From: Dactylorhiza incarnata
Taxonomy: Eukaryota > Streptophyta > Magnoliopsida > Asparagales > Orchidaceae
Length of the DNA: 64,000 nucleotides
Assembly (NCBI GenBank): GCA_033032865.1
Contig: JAWHQI010000170.1
Location: 1,423,001 to 1,487,000, forward strand
Direction: 5' to 3'
Shown: positions 12,233 to 23,082 of the stretch, one piece after another
Numbering within the stretch: the first letter of the stretch is position 1
How the letters are laid out: every line of letters begins with the position of its first letter
Notes under the pieces: model-generated
The model's input: the letters and a program-made list of their open reading frames with translations, nothing else
Databases searched by the model: none
What the model was told of the DNA's origin: nothing
Made by a program: the position numbers and the translations under genes

Positions 12233-13024
12233 TGTAGTTTGCATGCAATTTTTGAAAGCTTTAGAGGCCATATCTTGAAAAGTTGTCTGAGACAACTTTT
12301 GTAGCTCTTGATGTCTACTTTCTGTAGGATTTGAGATCAAGTGATTTGGAGCTCTACAGCTCCTTGAAGAGCCATTTTTCTAGGGCTGCTCATTTCTGTC
12401 TATTAGCAAACCACATAATCCTGCCTAGGTTTTTAATGTAGTTTGCATGCTATTTTTGAAGGCCTTAGAGGCCCTATCATGAAAAGTTGGCAGAGACAAC
12501 TTTTGTATCTCTTGATGTCTACTTTCTGTAGGATTTGAGATCAAGTGATTTGGAGCTCTACAGCTCCTTGTAGAGCCATTTTTCTAGGGCTGCTCATTTC
12601 TGTCTATTAGCAAACCACATAATCCTGCCTAGGTTTTTAATGTAGTTTGCATGCTATTTTTGAAGGCCTTAGAGGCCCTATCATGAAAAGTTGGCAGAGA
12701 CAACTTTTGTATCTCTTGATGTCTACTTTCTGTAGGATTTGAGATCAAGTGATTTGGAGCTCTACAGCTCCTTGTAGAGCCATTTTTCTAGGGCTGCTCA
12801 TTTTTGTCTATTAGCAAACCACATAATCCTGCCTAGGTTTTTAATGTAGTTTGCATGCTACTTTTGAAGGCCTTAGAGGCAATATCATGAAAAGTTGGCA
12901 GAGACAACTTTTGTAGCTCTTGATGTCTACTTTCTGTAGGATTTGATATCAAGTGATTTGGAGCTCTACAGCTCCTTGTAGAGCCATTTTTCTAGGACTG
13001 CTCTTTATGTCTATTAGCAAATTT
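12233..13024 (+). repeat. 204-bp tandem repeat, four copies, inside the solo LTR
   Basis: Copies start at 12233, 12437, 12641 and 12845. Each contains the hairpins AAAAGTTG...CAACTTTT and GCTCTAC...GTAGAGC. A diverged single ancestor-like copy (GAAGGCCTTAGAGGCC, then GAGACAACTTTTGTAG) lies at about 11260-11370. Confidence 0.93.
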
Positions 13025-13200
13025 GGGTGGAGTGAGCCCTAAGCCTTGGGGGTTGACCCAATGGCTTGAAATGCTGGACATGGATCCTTGGCAGCAATAT
13101 GCCTTCCCAAAAGTTATTTGGGATTTTTGGGTACAAAAATCCCAAGATATGGAATTTACTAAATTACCCCTAAGTTAGGTTATAAAATAAAAAGGCGGTC

Positions 13201-13668
13201 ATATCACTTGAAATAATATGAGACTTAGGATCGGGTGTTTTTAGACTAATATGGTGCTATAATAATTTTCCCAGAATTTATTGAAGTCTTAACATAGCAC
13301 TTGTAGAGTAAACTCTTATACGCACACCAAATGTATTAAATGATAATTAAGGGCAAATATCACTTGGAATAATATGAGACTTATGATCTGGTGTTTTTAG
13401 ACTAATATGGTGCTATAATAATTTTCCCAGAATTTATTGAAGTCTTAACATAGCACTTGTAGAGTAAACCCTTATACGCACACCAAATGCATTAAATGAT
13501 AATTAAGGGCAAATATCACTTGGAATAATATGAGACTTAGGATCTGGTGTTTTCAGACCAATTTGGTGCTATGGTAATTTTCCCAGAATTTACTTAGGTC
13601 ATAACCTAATACTTGTAGTGCAAACCCCTATTTGCACCCCATTTAGGTTAAATAGAAATCATGGTCAA
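13201..13668 (+). repeat. 156-bp tandem repeat inside the solo LTR
   Basis: Copies begin with ATATCACTTG at 13201, 13357 and 13513, followed by one or two degenerate copies to about 13870. Each has TATGAGACTTAGGATC and TTTTCCCAGAATTTA. Confidence 0.9.
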
Positions 13669-14591
13669 ATATTCCTGCTAAAAATGTGAAACTCAGGTTT
13701 TGGGTGTTTTTTTTTACCAGCGTTATGTCATGGTAATTTTCCCTGAGATTAATGAGATCATAATCTAATACTTGATGTGTAAATCTCTATTTGCACACAT
13801 CCTATTTTTAATAGAAACTATGACTTAAGATTCCCTAGAGAATTTATGAAATTAGGATTTGAGGTTGTTAGATCACCACTCATTGCGAACCTATGGTAAT
13901 AATTGGAACTCGTTTGGATATGATGTGATCAAGATCGCACCATAGGAGTCTAATCTAGATCAACCTTGTTTCGGTCTGCGAATAGTGAAACTGATTTACA
14001 TGAATTAGACCACCACCGACCTTCACACGTAGAACTGTTAACTCTTTAGTAATTTTGGAGGCTCAGGTTATTTGGAAGAGCATCTCTAAGGGCATCTTGG
14101 GAAATAAGGATTGGGGTGCGTTTAGCAAAGCTATAGGTGTGTGAGTTTACAGTGATATGAAAAGGAGGTTAGACCTCATCAAGGGCCCCACACACAACTC
14201 ATCAGTGTTAAACGATTGTATGGAAGTAAAACTACCCTTAGCCGGGGAGCCATTTTAAGGTAAATACTCGAGGGAGAAGTCGAGAAGTATCTAAGGCAAA
14301 CCCTGGATTAAGGATGACGAAGAATAGGAGTGTGGGTCCAAGTAAGGTTGAGAATGTTATTTGAATGTGAGCAGTTCCTCGGTGAAGAAGGGGACTCGAG
14401 CTTAGAATGTGACGACGGGGGAGTCAGCACCCGGTCACAATGGGTGGTGTTGGAGTTCAGAAGAACTCCCCCACTCCTAGGAGCCGAGCTTAACTCATCT
14501 TACAAATTTAATGTAATTAGAGAGGATAATGGGGATCAAGTAAAAAGGGGTAGATACCCACAAGATTAAGTGCCTTGGGAAGAGGAAGTTC

Positions 14592-14670
14592 GGGGTGTCA
14601 GCCCGCCACACTTCTCAGTACCGCTGCGAGCCCCTCACCGGGTAACCCTCCGGAAGTCCAAGGCTAACCC
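14592..14670 (+). other. 5S-like shared module, copy in the solo LTR
   Basis: Contains CAGTACCGCTGCGAGCC, CTCACCGGGTAACC and GGAAGTCCAAGGC. The same module occurs at 30230-30310, 37567-37648, 20455-20533 and 48952-49022, in other elements. Its end resembles the 5S rRNA box C region (GGGTGACC...GGGAAGTCC). Confidence 0.6.
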
Positions 14671-14760
14671 TAAAGCTTCTAAGATCAACTAAATTATAGA
14701 CAAGACTAGTTAAGTAGGAGAAAATGACAAGTTAACTTCCATCCAAAATCAGAACATTTT

Positions 14761-14985
14761 ATAAGGAAGGACTGGGATAGTCCTGCGAGCGGTAGGCTCG
14801 GGTTATAAGGAAGGACTGGGATAGTCATGCGAGCGGTAGGCTCGGTTTATAAGGAAGGACTGAGATAGTCCTGCGAGCGGTAGGCTCGGGTTATAAGGAT
14901 GGACTGAGATAGTCCGGCGAGCGGTATGCTAGTAGTTTAAATCTAAGGCTGGTATAGCCTGGCGAGCGGTAGGCTCTACTTTATA
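14761..14985 (+). repeat. 44-bp tandem hairpin repeat in the solo LTR
   Basis: Copies start at 14761, 14805, 14849 and 14893, plus a diverged fifth. Each has a short hairpin, such as GGACT-GGGAT-AGTCC at 14769-14783, followed by GCGAGCGGTAGGCTC. The last copy has GGCT-GGTAT-AGCC, a different but still paired stem. Confidence 0.88.
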
Positions 14986-15485
14986 ATGATGATGCAATTA
15001 TGTGAGCTGGAGGCTCAGTAGTAAATAACTAATACATGTTACTTGTGTGTAAGTTGTGGTGGGTCTTCGGTTCTGTTTTAGTCGTCACACCGACATCAGT
15101 TCCTTGACTCGGCAGTGCTAGTGGTTTTTATTGGGGCCAGGTTGTTTTACTGCGCGTCTGACGGGACGAATCCCCTAAACCCTGCCTGGCCAACTCAGTT
15201 TAGTACGCAGGAGCTCGTGAGTACCGGGTACCGGTATCATAGCGTACGTTTGGGCCTAGGTCTGGTAGTGTGACTTACCCACCTAGGTGAGGAGACGCCC
15301 GCTCCTCTGCCACCGTTTGACCACGACGGGAGGTGCTCGAGAGGTTAGCTACCTCCGAAAAGTGGGAACTAAAGGTCTGTACGTACAGAGTCGTGTGTGT
15401 GAGTTGCATGTGTATGAAATAATAATACAAACATTGCATCATTGCATTGCGTATCATAGCATAACATTTCTGCATAAACAGAGAC

Positions 15486-15695
15486 CTCATCGTATAAATC
15501 AGTGTGGGCTCTTTTATACGATGAGTTTATACCTTCCAGATCCCTTAGCTTATGTGCCCTCGTGTGTGCATATAAGTTAAGGTTACTTTCGTAGATGCTC
15601 GTATATATTTGCTTCTTATATTACATTGCCTTTTACACACTGCATAAACAGAGACCTCATCGTATAAATCAGTGAGGGCTCTTTTATACGATGAG
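15486..15695 (+). other. Conserved 13-bp stem / 14-nt loop hairpin, two copies
   Basis: Copy 1 arms are 15486-15498 (CTCATCGTATAAA) and 15513-15525; copy 2 arms are 15656-15668 and 15683-15695. They sit in a direct duplication of about 170 bp. A homologous hairpin with the same stem and loop lengths is at 29488-29527 and 36825-36864. Confidence 0.8.
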
Positions 15696-17226
15696 TTTAT
15701 TGCTTGCCAGATCCCTTAGCTTATGTGCCTTTGTGTACGCATATAAGTTAAGGTTAATTTTCCTAGCTGCTCTTCATATTACTTTACTTGCTCATATTAC
15801 TGCTATTGTAGCTTTCTCCTATTGTTTGCTCTTATTACAAGCCTAATTGTAGAACTGCTAGAGTAATCTTAATTAGTGTACTCCTGCTAGCTAGAAGCTA
15901 TGTATCTTTTGCTTGATATACATTGCTAGATTTACCACTTGTCACCTGCTTCTTTGAATCACCCCTTGATGTCCTCCGCTTCCTCCTCCCGCACGGTGCC
16001 TAGGAGTCGCGGGTGGAGGCGGTGAGGAATATGCTGAGTCTTTTAGACTGACGGTCAGTGGACCTTATCATTTTAGGGATGAAGTACCAGAGCAGCAGGA
16101 CCCCGTTTAGGAGACAGGATAAGGAGATGGGATGGAGCACGTCAACCCCTACACGTCGTCGCAGCAGCAGCTACAGATGTTTGAAGGCAGAATTGATGGC
16201 TTCCGCATAGATGTAGTGAGAGAGTGTTGTAGCTCAATACTTAAACATGTACTGGGCATAAGCCCTTTTCGTTTAGTTCTCCTTTTACTTTAACTCTCAT
16301 CGTGGACTTTGTAATCATGTAATATATATATTTAATGTGAATTGTGGACTTGTGCTTCTATTTGCTTCTATTACTAGGAAGCGTGGTTGGCCTGGATGAT
16401 GTTGATTAGCCGGCAGGATCGGCGTGTTGTGGTGATGACCATTTGGCGCATTGGCCTCACCGCAAGACGGCGGTTCTGGGCGGTAAGACCCGGACTCTCA
16501 AAAAAAAAAGGGGAGGGGTCTTACACCTTGCCTTCGTATTCTTCATCCTCTTGAGATCCTAAACTCCAGAGCCTCGTGCCACAGCAGAGAGAGGAAGTTG
16601 TAGAGAGATACTCCCACAAATCTGAAAAGTTGAAGGAGATCCGTGGAGAAGATTTCAACACGCGTCATCATCGTGACGAAAGGCCGCATCGACTACGATC
16701 ATACTCTGCGGGCCTTCGTCCACTTCTCCAGGAGATCCACATAGAGTGAGTTTTATATTATTGTTTGTCTTTTTATTTCATTTCTAATTCTTGTAAACGG
16801 TTCGTTAATTCGCCTCGTGTTGGCGACTAGGTCTGGGTTAGACTTAGGGGGTAATTCGCCTCGTGTTGGCGACTAGGTCTAGGGAGTAGATCTAGGGGGT
16901 GCTCGAGGCCTTTCAGGGGATAGATTGGCTAGAGCGGCTTGAGGCCGTATCTGGGGAGAGATCGGCTAAAGCCAACCGGTTCGTGGGGATACGAGTCAGT
17001 ATAGAAAATGAAAAAGAGTTTTACTAGTCGCCTTAGATTTCTAGCGTCATAGAAGTCAAGTTTTGTAAAACATTATTTGATATTAATAAAGCATGTCTCT
17101 TCTTTGTTTTTACAAAACTTCTTATTATTTTAATATTGCATTATTTCAAAGTTTTCTAAATATAATCTTAAGTTTTTGAAAACCCTTATTCACCCCCCCT
17201 CTAAGGGCGCCTACCGATCCAACAAG

Positions 17227-17238
17227 TGGTATCAGAGC
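17227..17238 (+). other. Primer-binding site of the copia-type element
   Basis: TGGTATCAGAGC, two bases after the LTR end, is complementary to the 3' end of initiator tRNA-Met, the standard plant copia primer. Confidence 0.9.
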
Positions 17239-17273
17239 GAGGTTATTCCAAATCGGCTTAACAACCGGGAATA

Positions 17274-18761
17274 ATGGCGTCTCATGATCTCGCTTCTACT
17301 AGTGGGGTAAATTTGTATGAAGAAGAAAAATCTCCTAAACCACCTTTATTCGAAGGGAAAAATTATAAAGGGTGGAAATTATTAATGGAAAAATTTATTA
17401 AAACTTTAGACATCGAAGTATGGAACTTAGCAATTATAAGGCGTGCGGATGAATCAAATAACAAAGAACGTCAGCTAAATGTCAAAGCCAAACACTATTT
17501 ATTTTGTGCACTATCTAATGAAATCTTCAAATTCATATATTGCTTTTCTAGTGCATACAAAATATGGCGCTTTCTTGAAGAAATGTATGATCTTCCTCTC
17601 GCAGGTGTGGAACAAACACAGGAGGAAAAGAACGTACAAGCATCCATAATCATCCAAGAAGATCTCTCTCGGAGCCAAGCCATGGAGAATATTGAAATAG
17701 AAAAGGAGAACAATACACCAAGGGAAAGGGAAGATATAGATTCATCTATAATGGAGGAAGAACTAAAAGATGACGAAGGAATTTCATGTTCACAATCTGC
17801 CTCCTCCAATAGCGCTGTAAGGAAGACTAAATCTTCTTCTTTTGTGATAACTTCCATTTCTAGTTTCAATATACTAAAAACTGCTAAACGTAAGATCAAG
17901 AAATTGAAAATCACTATTAAAAATTTACATTTAGAAAATAAGCGATTAAAAGCTAATGTTAATTTAGAATCAAATTGTGATGTGTTTTCACCATCTTGTC
18001 CTTTACTTGAAAACACAGAACCTTGTTTTGATTGTGATATTATTAAGGAAAGACTTAAGGAACTTGAAAAAGAAATTATTTTTATAAGAGAACAAAATGA
18101 AAAATTATGTTTAGAAAATTCATCTTTAAAAAGTAATTGTGCTAAGTGTAAGGACTATAAAATTGAAATTAAAGAGATGGATGAAACATTTGATGAATAT
18201 AGAAACAACTATCAAGATCATATAGATTCAATTGTTTCCACTCTTAAAAATAGCACAATCGCTTATAATAAAGCTAGACATAATTTTAAAATTAAAAATG
18301 ATGAATTAAAATCAAAAATCAACTTGCTTATGAAAATTGTAAAAACAAATTCTCAATATCAAGAAATATCCAAAAGCAAGTTGAACATGAATATGAATAT
18401 CATAACTAAGTCTAATAATGGGAATAAAAAACATAAAGGATTTGTAAATCAAAATCACCATCATTTACAAAACTATGTTTCTTCAAAATTAAAATCAAAT
18501 TTGCAAAAGTTTCCTATGAAAAATGATTTCAATAGTCATCATTATTTTAAGCCTAAATTTAATATATATGGAAATTTAATGCAAAATTATAATATTAAAC
18601 CTAAGTATGAGTGGAGACCCAAAATTAAAGATGAAACATCAACTCCACTTGAAAGGGTCCATTCGTACTTGTCTCCCCAAAAGTCATCTCGCTATATTTG
18701 GGTACCCAAAGGAACCACTACTCCCGGCCCTCTTTGGATACCTAAATCTCTTACTCATTAG
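17274..18761 (+). CDS. Gag-like protein of the copia-type element (495 aa)
   Basis: The frame is intact from ATG 17274, 47 bp after the primer site, to TAG at 18759-18761. Residues 20-110 form a copia gag N-terminal domain (PPLFEGKNYKGWKLLMEKF, AYKIWRFLEEMYD). The usual central gag part seems deleted: at about residue 112 the protein passes directly into a charged, coiled-coil-rich region (about 200-370, KTAKRKIKKLKITIKN, KERLKELEKEIIFI). There is no CCHC zinc knuckle. The C-terminus (RYIWVPKGTTTPGPLWIPK) is the tryptophan-proline segment that precedes protease in SIRE-like polyproteins, but here a stop follows at once. AT-rich codon use contrasts with the GC-rich Tat genes around it. The likely role is a particle protein acting with a helper's enzymes; function is inferred only. 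Confidence 0.8.
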   Translation: MASHDLASTSGVNLYEEEKSPKPPLFEGKNYKGWKLLMEKFIKTLDIEVWNLAIIRRADESNNKERQLNVKAKHYLFCALSNEIFKFIYCFSSAYKIWRFLEEMYDLPLAGVEQTQEEKNVQASIIIQEDLSRSQAMENIEIEKENNTPREREDIDSSIMEEELKDDEGISCSQSASSNSAVRKTKSSSFVITSISSFNILKTAKRKIKKLKITIKNLHLENKRLKANVNLESNCDVFSPSCPLLENTEPCFDCDIIKERLKELEKEIIFIREQNEKLCLENSSLKSNCAKCKDYKIEIKEMDETFDEYRNNYQDHIDSIVSTLKNSTIAYNKARHNFKIKNDELKSKINLLMKIVKTNSQYQEISKSKLNMNMNIITKSNNGNKKHKGFVNQNHHHLQNYVSSKLKSNLQKFPMKNDFNSHHYFKPKFNIYGNLMQNYNIKPKYEWRPKIKDETSTPLERVHSYLSPQKSSRYIWVPKGTTTPGPLWIPKSLTH

Positions 18762-20454
18762 TATCCCATCATTTGCATGAAGTAGAAATCAATTAAAAAT
18801 GAAATATCATTTCTCTACTTCATGATATGCTTAAACTTTTTTTTGTTTATTTTCTTTTGCTTTTGAACTATCATGTCATGGTCATCCTATACAATATTGA
18901 AAATATGATCTTATCTCTTAAAAGCTTAATATGTTTATAAAATCAAATTGATCAAATTCAAAATCATATTTTTATGACCTATCTTTTATTCTTATATTCA
19001 TTGCTTCTAAATATTTTATATTATCCATATGAATCAAACTTTAAATTTGCTATAAGATATTTTCAATTAAATCCGGTTATTAGGCTATTAAGATTCTTAG
19101 CCTTCACCAACAAGTGGTTTAGTGAAATTACTTAAAGAAAATTCAAGATCTAAATAAAAGTTCAACTTTCAACATGGGTATCATTGTTCACATCAAAAAA
19201 TTATATTGTGTTCTCTCCTTGATATCAAACATGATCTAAATCATCCCTATTGTTCACCTATCAAAAATCACATATATATATTCAAAATTCTTAATTAAAG
19301 GAAAATCACTAAAATGTATTAAAAGAAGTTATCTTCATAATGAATATTGAATTCACAAACACCACCATGATCTAGTGATATCCTTTGCTAAACATCTCTA
19401 AAATCATAATTCATATCAAGAATCATCTATAAATAATTATCACAAATTATATGATAACAATTAACATTATAATTGTTTACCATGGTTGGTGTTATGGTGT
19501 ATTATGTGTGTATTGTGATATATATTTCTAGTTTAGACCTTTGAATCATCTTGATATCAAATCAAATAGAATCGTCACTCCATTCTAGGTCTATATGTTG
19601 AAACATTCTCAAAACTTGGTATAACATTAATCTCAAACTTATCACTCTAACATTGCCACCTAAAGAATATCTGTGTCTATGTTAGGCTTTATTTGTTTAC
19701 CAAGATATACAGGCTAGGTATTCTCATCTAGGGCATATCCTTAGTATGATTATGCATGAACATTATTATTAATCTCTAAAATCATGCATATTTGACCTGT
19801 TCATTCATGTGCAATCATGCTTACGTTTCTAACTACATTGGTAAATATAAGCCCTAAAATATTAAAATGGAGATATAATGAGATATATCACTTGCAAAGT
19901 TTATTTGGAAAAGTCATATACAAGATCGCTAATGTTTCATGCAATTTGGACTATCTAGACATCTCCGAAAAATCTGAAAATTCAGCATGAAACTACTAAT
20001 GGGACACCTAATCAAGTCCAAGCATCAAAATTTTCAAAACCCTAAAAAATCACTTACTGTTTCCCGCGCTAGCGCTAGCGCCGGCGCTAGCGTCGAGTTT
20101 CGAATTTCTGTGTTTTTAAAATTTCTAAAAATTCCTAAAAATATTTTGATCTATATTTTCTACTTAGTTTTGCACTTCGGTGTTTCTTTATTTTTTGAAA
20201 AATCAAATACAAAACTACAAAAACCAAATTACAAAAAAATATGTTTTGTTTTTTCGCTTGTGTTGTTTTCTTTATTTAAAGTTCATTTTTATGCAAAAAT
20301 CAAATATAAAAGTTGCAAAAGCAAAAATTACAAAAATATGCTTTTATTTGAAAAAAAAAATCAACTACAGAAATATAAAACAAAACAAAAACAAGCATCG
20401 AAATTATTCTTCTGAACTTAACTTATCTATGTATCTTGCGAAAGGGTGATTTGG

Positions 20455-20533
20455 GCTATCATCCCATCATATCACCTAGTACCGGGCGAACCTCTCACAA
20501 GGTAGTCCTCGGGAAGTCCAAGATCAATCTTAT
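20455..20533 (+). other. 5S-like shared module, copy in the copia-type internal region
   Basis: Contains ATCATCCCATCAT, CTAGTACCGGGCGAACC, TCTCACAAGG and CCTCGGGAAGTCCAAG. It aligns along its length with the modules in the giant-LTR family and in the Athila-like 5' region. Confidence 0.6.
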
Positions 20534-22560
20534 AAGTTCAAACTTTAAATAAAGATTATTTTTTCAAAAATATCAAAAATTACTGTATGGACTTTATTGT
20601 AAAAATCAAGCATGATTTAATATATTATTTAGTACTTCTATAATGTTGCGATTTATCATCTCAAACTACTTTGAACATTATTTTCATCATGCTTAGATAT
20701 ATCTATTAATATGTGCATCAATTATATTGTAAAAGTTGTGTAGAACTATGCGTAGCATGCCTCTAAGTATGAGTAAATGTTTTATGTTTGATAATGATCT
20801 TTATTCACTCACTTATTTTTGGCATTGTTTACATTTGTGTTTAAATCTAAGAATGCTTGTGTATGTTTTGTATTAGTACAATGAATTAAAATTGCACAAG
20901 TATCTTACCTACACTCCTTTATTTGCACTTTTACAAATTAAGAAAAGTGGTTATCTTTCTTATAAATTATATTGGTTTGCAAAACAAGTATATTCGAAGA
21001 ACTTTGCACAAAACAAAAAATCATGAAATAATTTAACAAAGTTATCTCCACCAAGCACTACTTGAACCTCCTGATAAGTCTTAATAAGCATTGTGAGGTT
21101 GAGCACCTTGGAAAGAATAATAAAGTATCTTGTGCAAACCATATCTTTCTTTCAAAATAAAAACCACTTATTCTTAAGTACACCGGATCACAATAAAAAA
21201 AATACAAGAATAAAATTATGTGATCCCCCAAGCACTACTTTGCACCCTGATAAGTCTTAATGAGCATTGTGTGTGCAGAGCACCTTGGTTGTTGTACATT
21301 TTTCTTTATGCATTGAAGTGAGTGGAAGAAAAATTATTTGTGTTTTATTGTGCTCTTTACTTTACATATTACTTGTATTTTTGATTAAAATATTTGTTTA
21401 CTCTACTCAAAAATACACTAATGTGCACATCATTATCTTCCATAACACTTCTTCTCATGAGTATTGGATCCTAATGCAAACTCTATACTACTCTTTACTT
21501 ATGAAATGCACTAGATAACCTAGCATGCTTTCTACAATGTTTGGTATGACTTGAAATTGTGAATTGAAATAACATTGTAGTAATCTCTTTGTGATAGTAT
21601 TATTTCATGCTTTGTTATTTTTGTCAACCATAAAAGATTTTCATTGAAACATGACTTACATAAACATCTTCTTTTTGAAATTAACTCATATATCTTTTTA
21701 TGGATTATCCTTGATTAAAATAAGATGTTTCATGTATTTCTACAAGTCTTCCGCATCATATCACTTTTACCTTGCACTTTCATGCTTATATCAAGTCTAA
21801 AATCTCAATTTTTCTTAAAAAACAAGTAGTAGACTTGCTTGGTAAAATTTATATTAGCTATTCTAACACGTATATCATTTTTTTTTGCTATAAACTCCGA
21901 TTTATTTCTATGAAAACTTTCATGCTAAACACTCTTCCAACAAGTAAAATATTGCTTATAAAAACATCCGCTTATTATTAAATCTCAAATTTTACTTCTA
22001 ACTGCTAAAAGGATGTTGTTTCTGTATTCGAAAATGCTTCAACTCTTATCTTCATAAAGTTCATTTTGAAACTCAAAACACATCTACTTTTTTGAACTCT
22101 TATTATGATGTGTCTTTTTCGAAATCTTCCGCAATGCTCAATCTCTGATTCATTCATAATTTTCAATATAACTATGGGAGTGTTCTCATAAAGACAAATA
22201 AAAATATAAACACACATGCTATAAAAATCCATATGATTTAAATGCTTATTGTTTCCAATAATTGTTATCCTTGACTTCATTTCTCACCATAGCGGGGGCG
22301 TAGGGTTGTAGACATTAGATAACCTTATCTCTAGTCATGTCTTGTCCTTAACCGGGGAGGGTTCCAGTGGGGCCTTGCGAGGCACTGGGGGGAAAGAGTG
22401 CTAGGTTAAGTTTTGTCTAGTGTCTGCATATGGGACTAACACCCCAACCTACGACATGATTGCAGCTCCTCATGCCCATCTGTCACTTAGTACGGGGCTA
22501 GGGTGTAGACATATTGTCTGGGTAGACTAGTTACTTGGAAATCGTAATTTTATGCTTAAA

Positions 22561-22670
22561 CTCTAATATTTTTTATATAAAGGGGAAATCATTATTTTTT
22601 CTTAGGCTAAAACTCTGATATTTTTTATATAAAGGGGAAATCATTATTTTTCTTAGGCCAAAACTCTGAT
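22561..22670 (+). repeat. 52-bp tandem repeat
   Basis: CTCT(A/G)ATATTTTTTATATAA plus AGGGGAAATCATTATTTTT starts at 22561, 22613 and (partial) 22664. Confidence 0.85.
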
Positions 22671-22795
22671 CTATTTTTCTCTACACCTTATTCTAAGAAC
22701 TTCTTATCATTTCCTCTCACTAAGAAGCTCGATCATGCTTTATCTTATTATCAAACTTCTCTGTAGGTGCCTCCTAACCCACTTTTGCTAATAAC

Positions 22796-23082
22796 AAAGG
22801 GGGAGAATTAACATGATAAATTACAAAAGGGGGAGACCTATAAATACAATCCGCTATCAAAATAAAAACCCAACCTGATTAATTAAGATGATAGCTTACA
22901 TATTAGGAGAGCATTCACATAGGGGGAGCATGTATTTAGGGGGAGCAATACTAAAGTGCTATAATCATTATTTATCCTAAGTCATCCTTTTCACACACAC
23001 ACAAATATGTTTTCTTCATGCTTATATAGATTAATGCTCTGATTTATCATTAATGGATTTGTTATTATCAAAAGGGGGAGTT
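22796..23082 (+). promoter_or_regulatory. Purine tracts including the polypurine tract of the copia-type element
   Basis: AAAGGGGGAGA-like tracts recur at about 22797, 22825, 22920 and 22938, and the last, AAAAGGGGGAGTT (23070-23082), directly precedes the 3' LTR. The last is the plus-strand primer. Multiple upstream tracts are a feature I associate with SIRE-type elements. Confidence 0.75.

Larger units (their letters stand above)
9408..16525 (+). mobile_element. Solo LTR (7.1 kb) of a giant-LTR gypsy family
   Basis: Starts TGTAACATCCCC and ends GGGGTCTTACA, with TSD CCTTG at 9403-9407 and 16526-16530. In reverse complement its ends match the two LTRs at 28761-34123 and 36098-41461: the shared start continues CTAGACCCC and TGACAAGGTCATGAC, and the shared end has GGCGGTTCTGGGC and AAGACCCGGA. 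It is about 1.75 kb longer than those LTRs, largely because of tandem expansions at 12233-13024 and 13201-13668. No internal region remains, as expected after LTR-LTR recombination. Open frames inside (for example 10671-11158) have no recognisable product. Confidence 0.9.
8958..17224 (+). repeat. 5' LTR of the copia-type element, split by a solo LTR
   Basis: LTR sequence covers 8958-9407 and 16526-17224. It matches 23083-24250 almost base for base; visible differences are scattered substitutions and one fewer copy of an 18-bp GCTAGCGCCGGCGGTAGC unit. U3 (about 9119-9385) carries many GCGCCGGCGGTAGC / GCGTCGGCGGTAGT units. Confidence 0.93.
18762..23082 (+). other. Non-coding 3' region of the copia-type element
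   Basis: 4.3 kb of AT-rich DNA without pol domains on either strand; the frames present are short and unfamiliar. Recognisable pieces are a palindrome GCTAGCGCCGGCGCTAGC (20074-20091), which is the repeat unit of this element's own LTR, a 5S-like module (20455-20533), a 52-bp tandem repeat (22561-22670), and a block of GGGGAG tracts before the 3' LTR. The sequence CCCCCAAGCACTACTTTG (21224-21241), with CACCCTGATAAGTCTTAA, repeats a similar phrase at 21050-21085. Confidence 0.8.

Noticed and set aside
18762..23082. Degenerate pol of the copia-type element
   Set aside because: I looked for integrase, RT and RNase H motifs on both strands and found none; the region looks truly non-coding.
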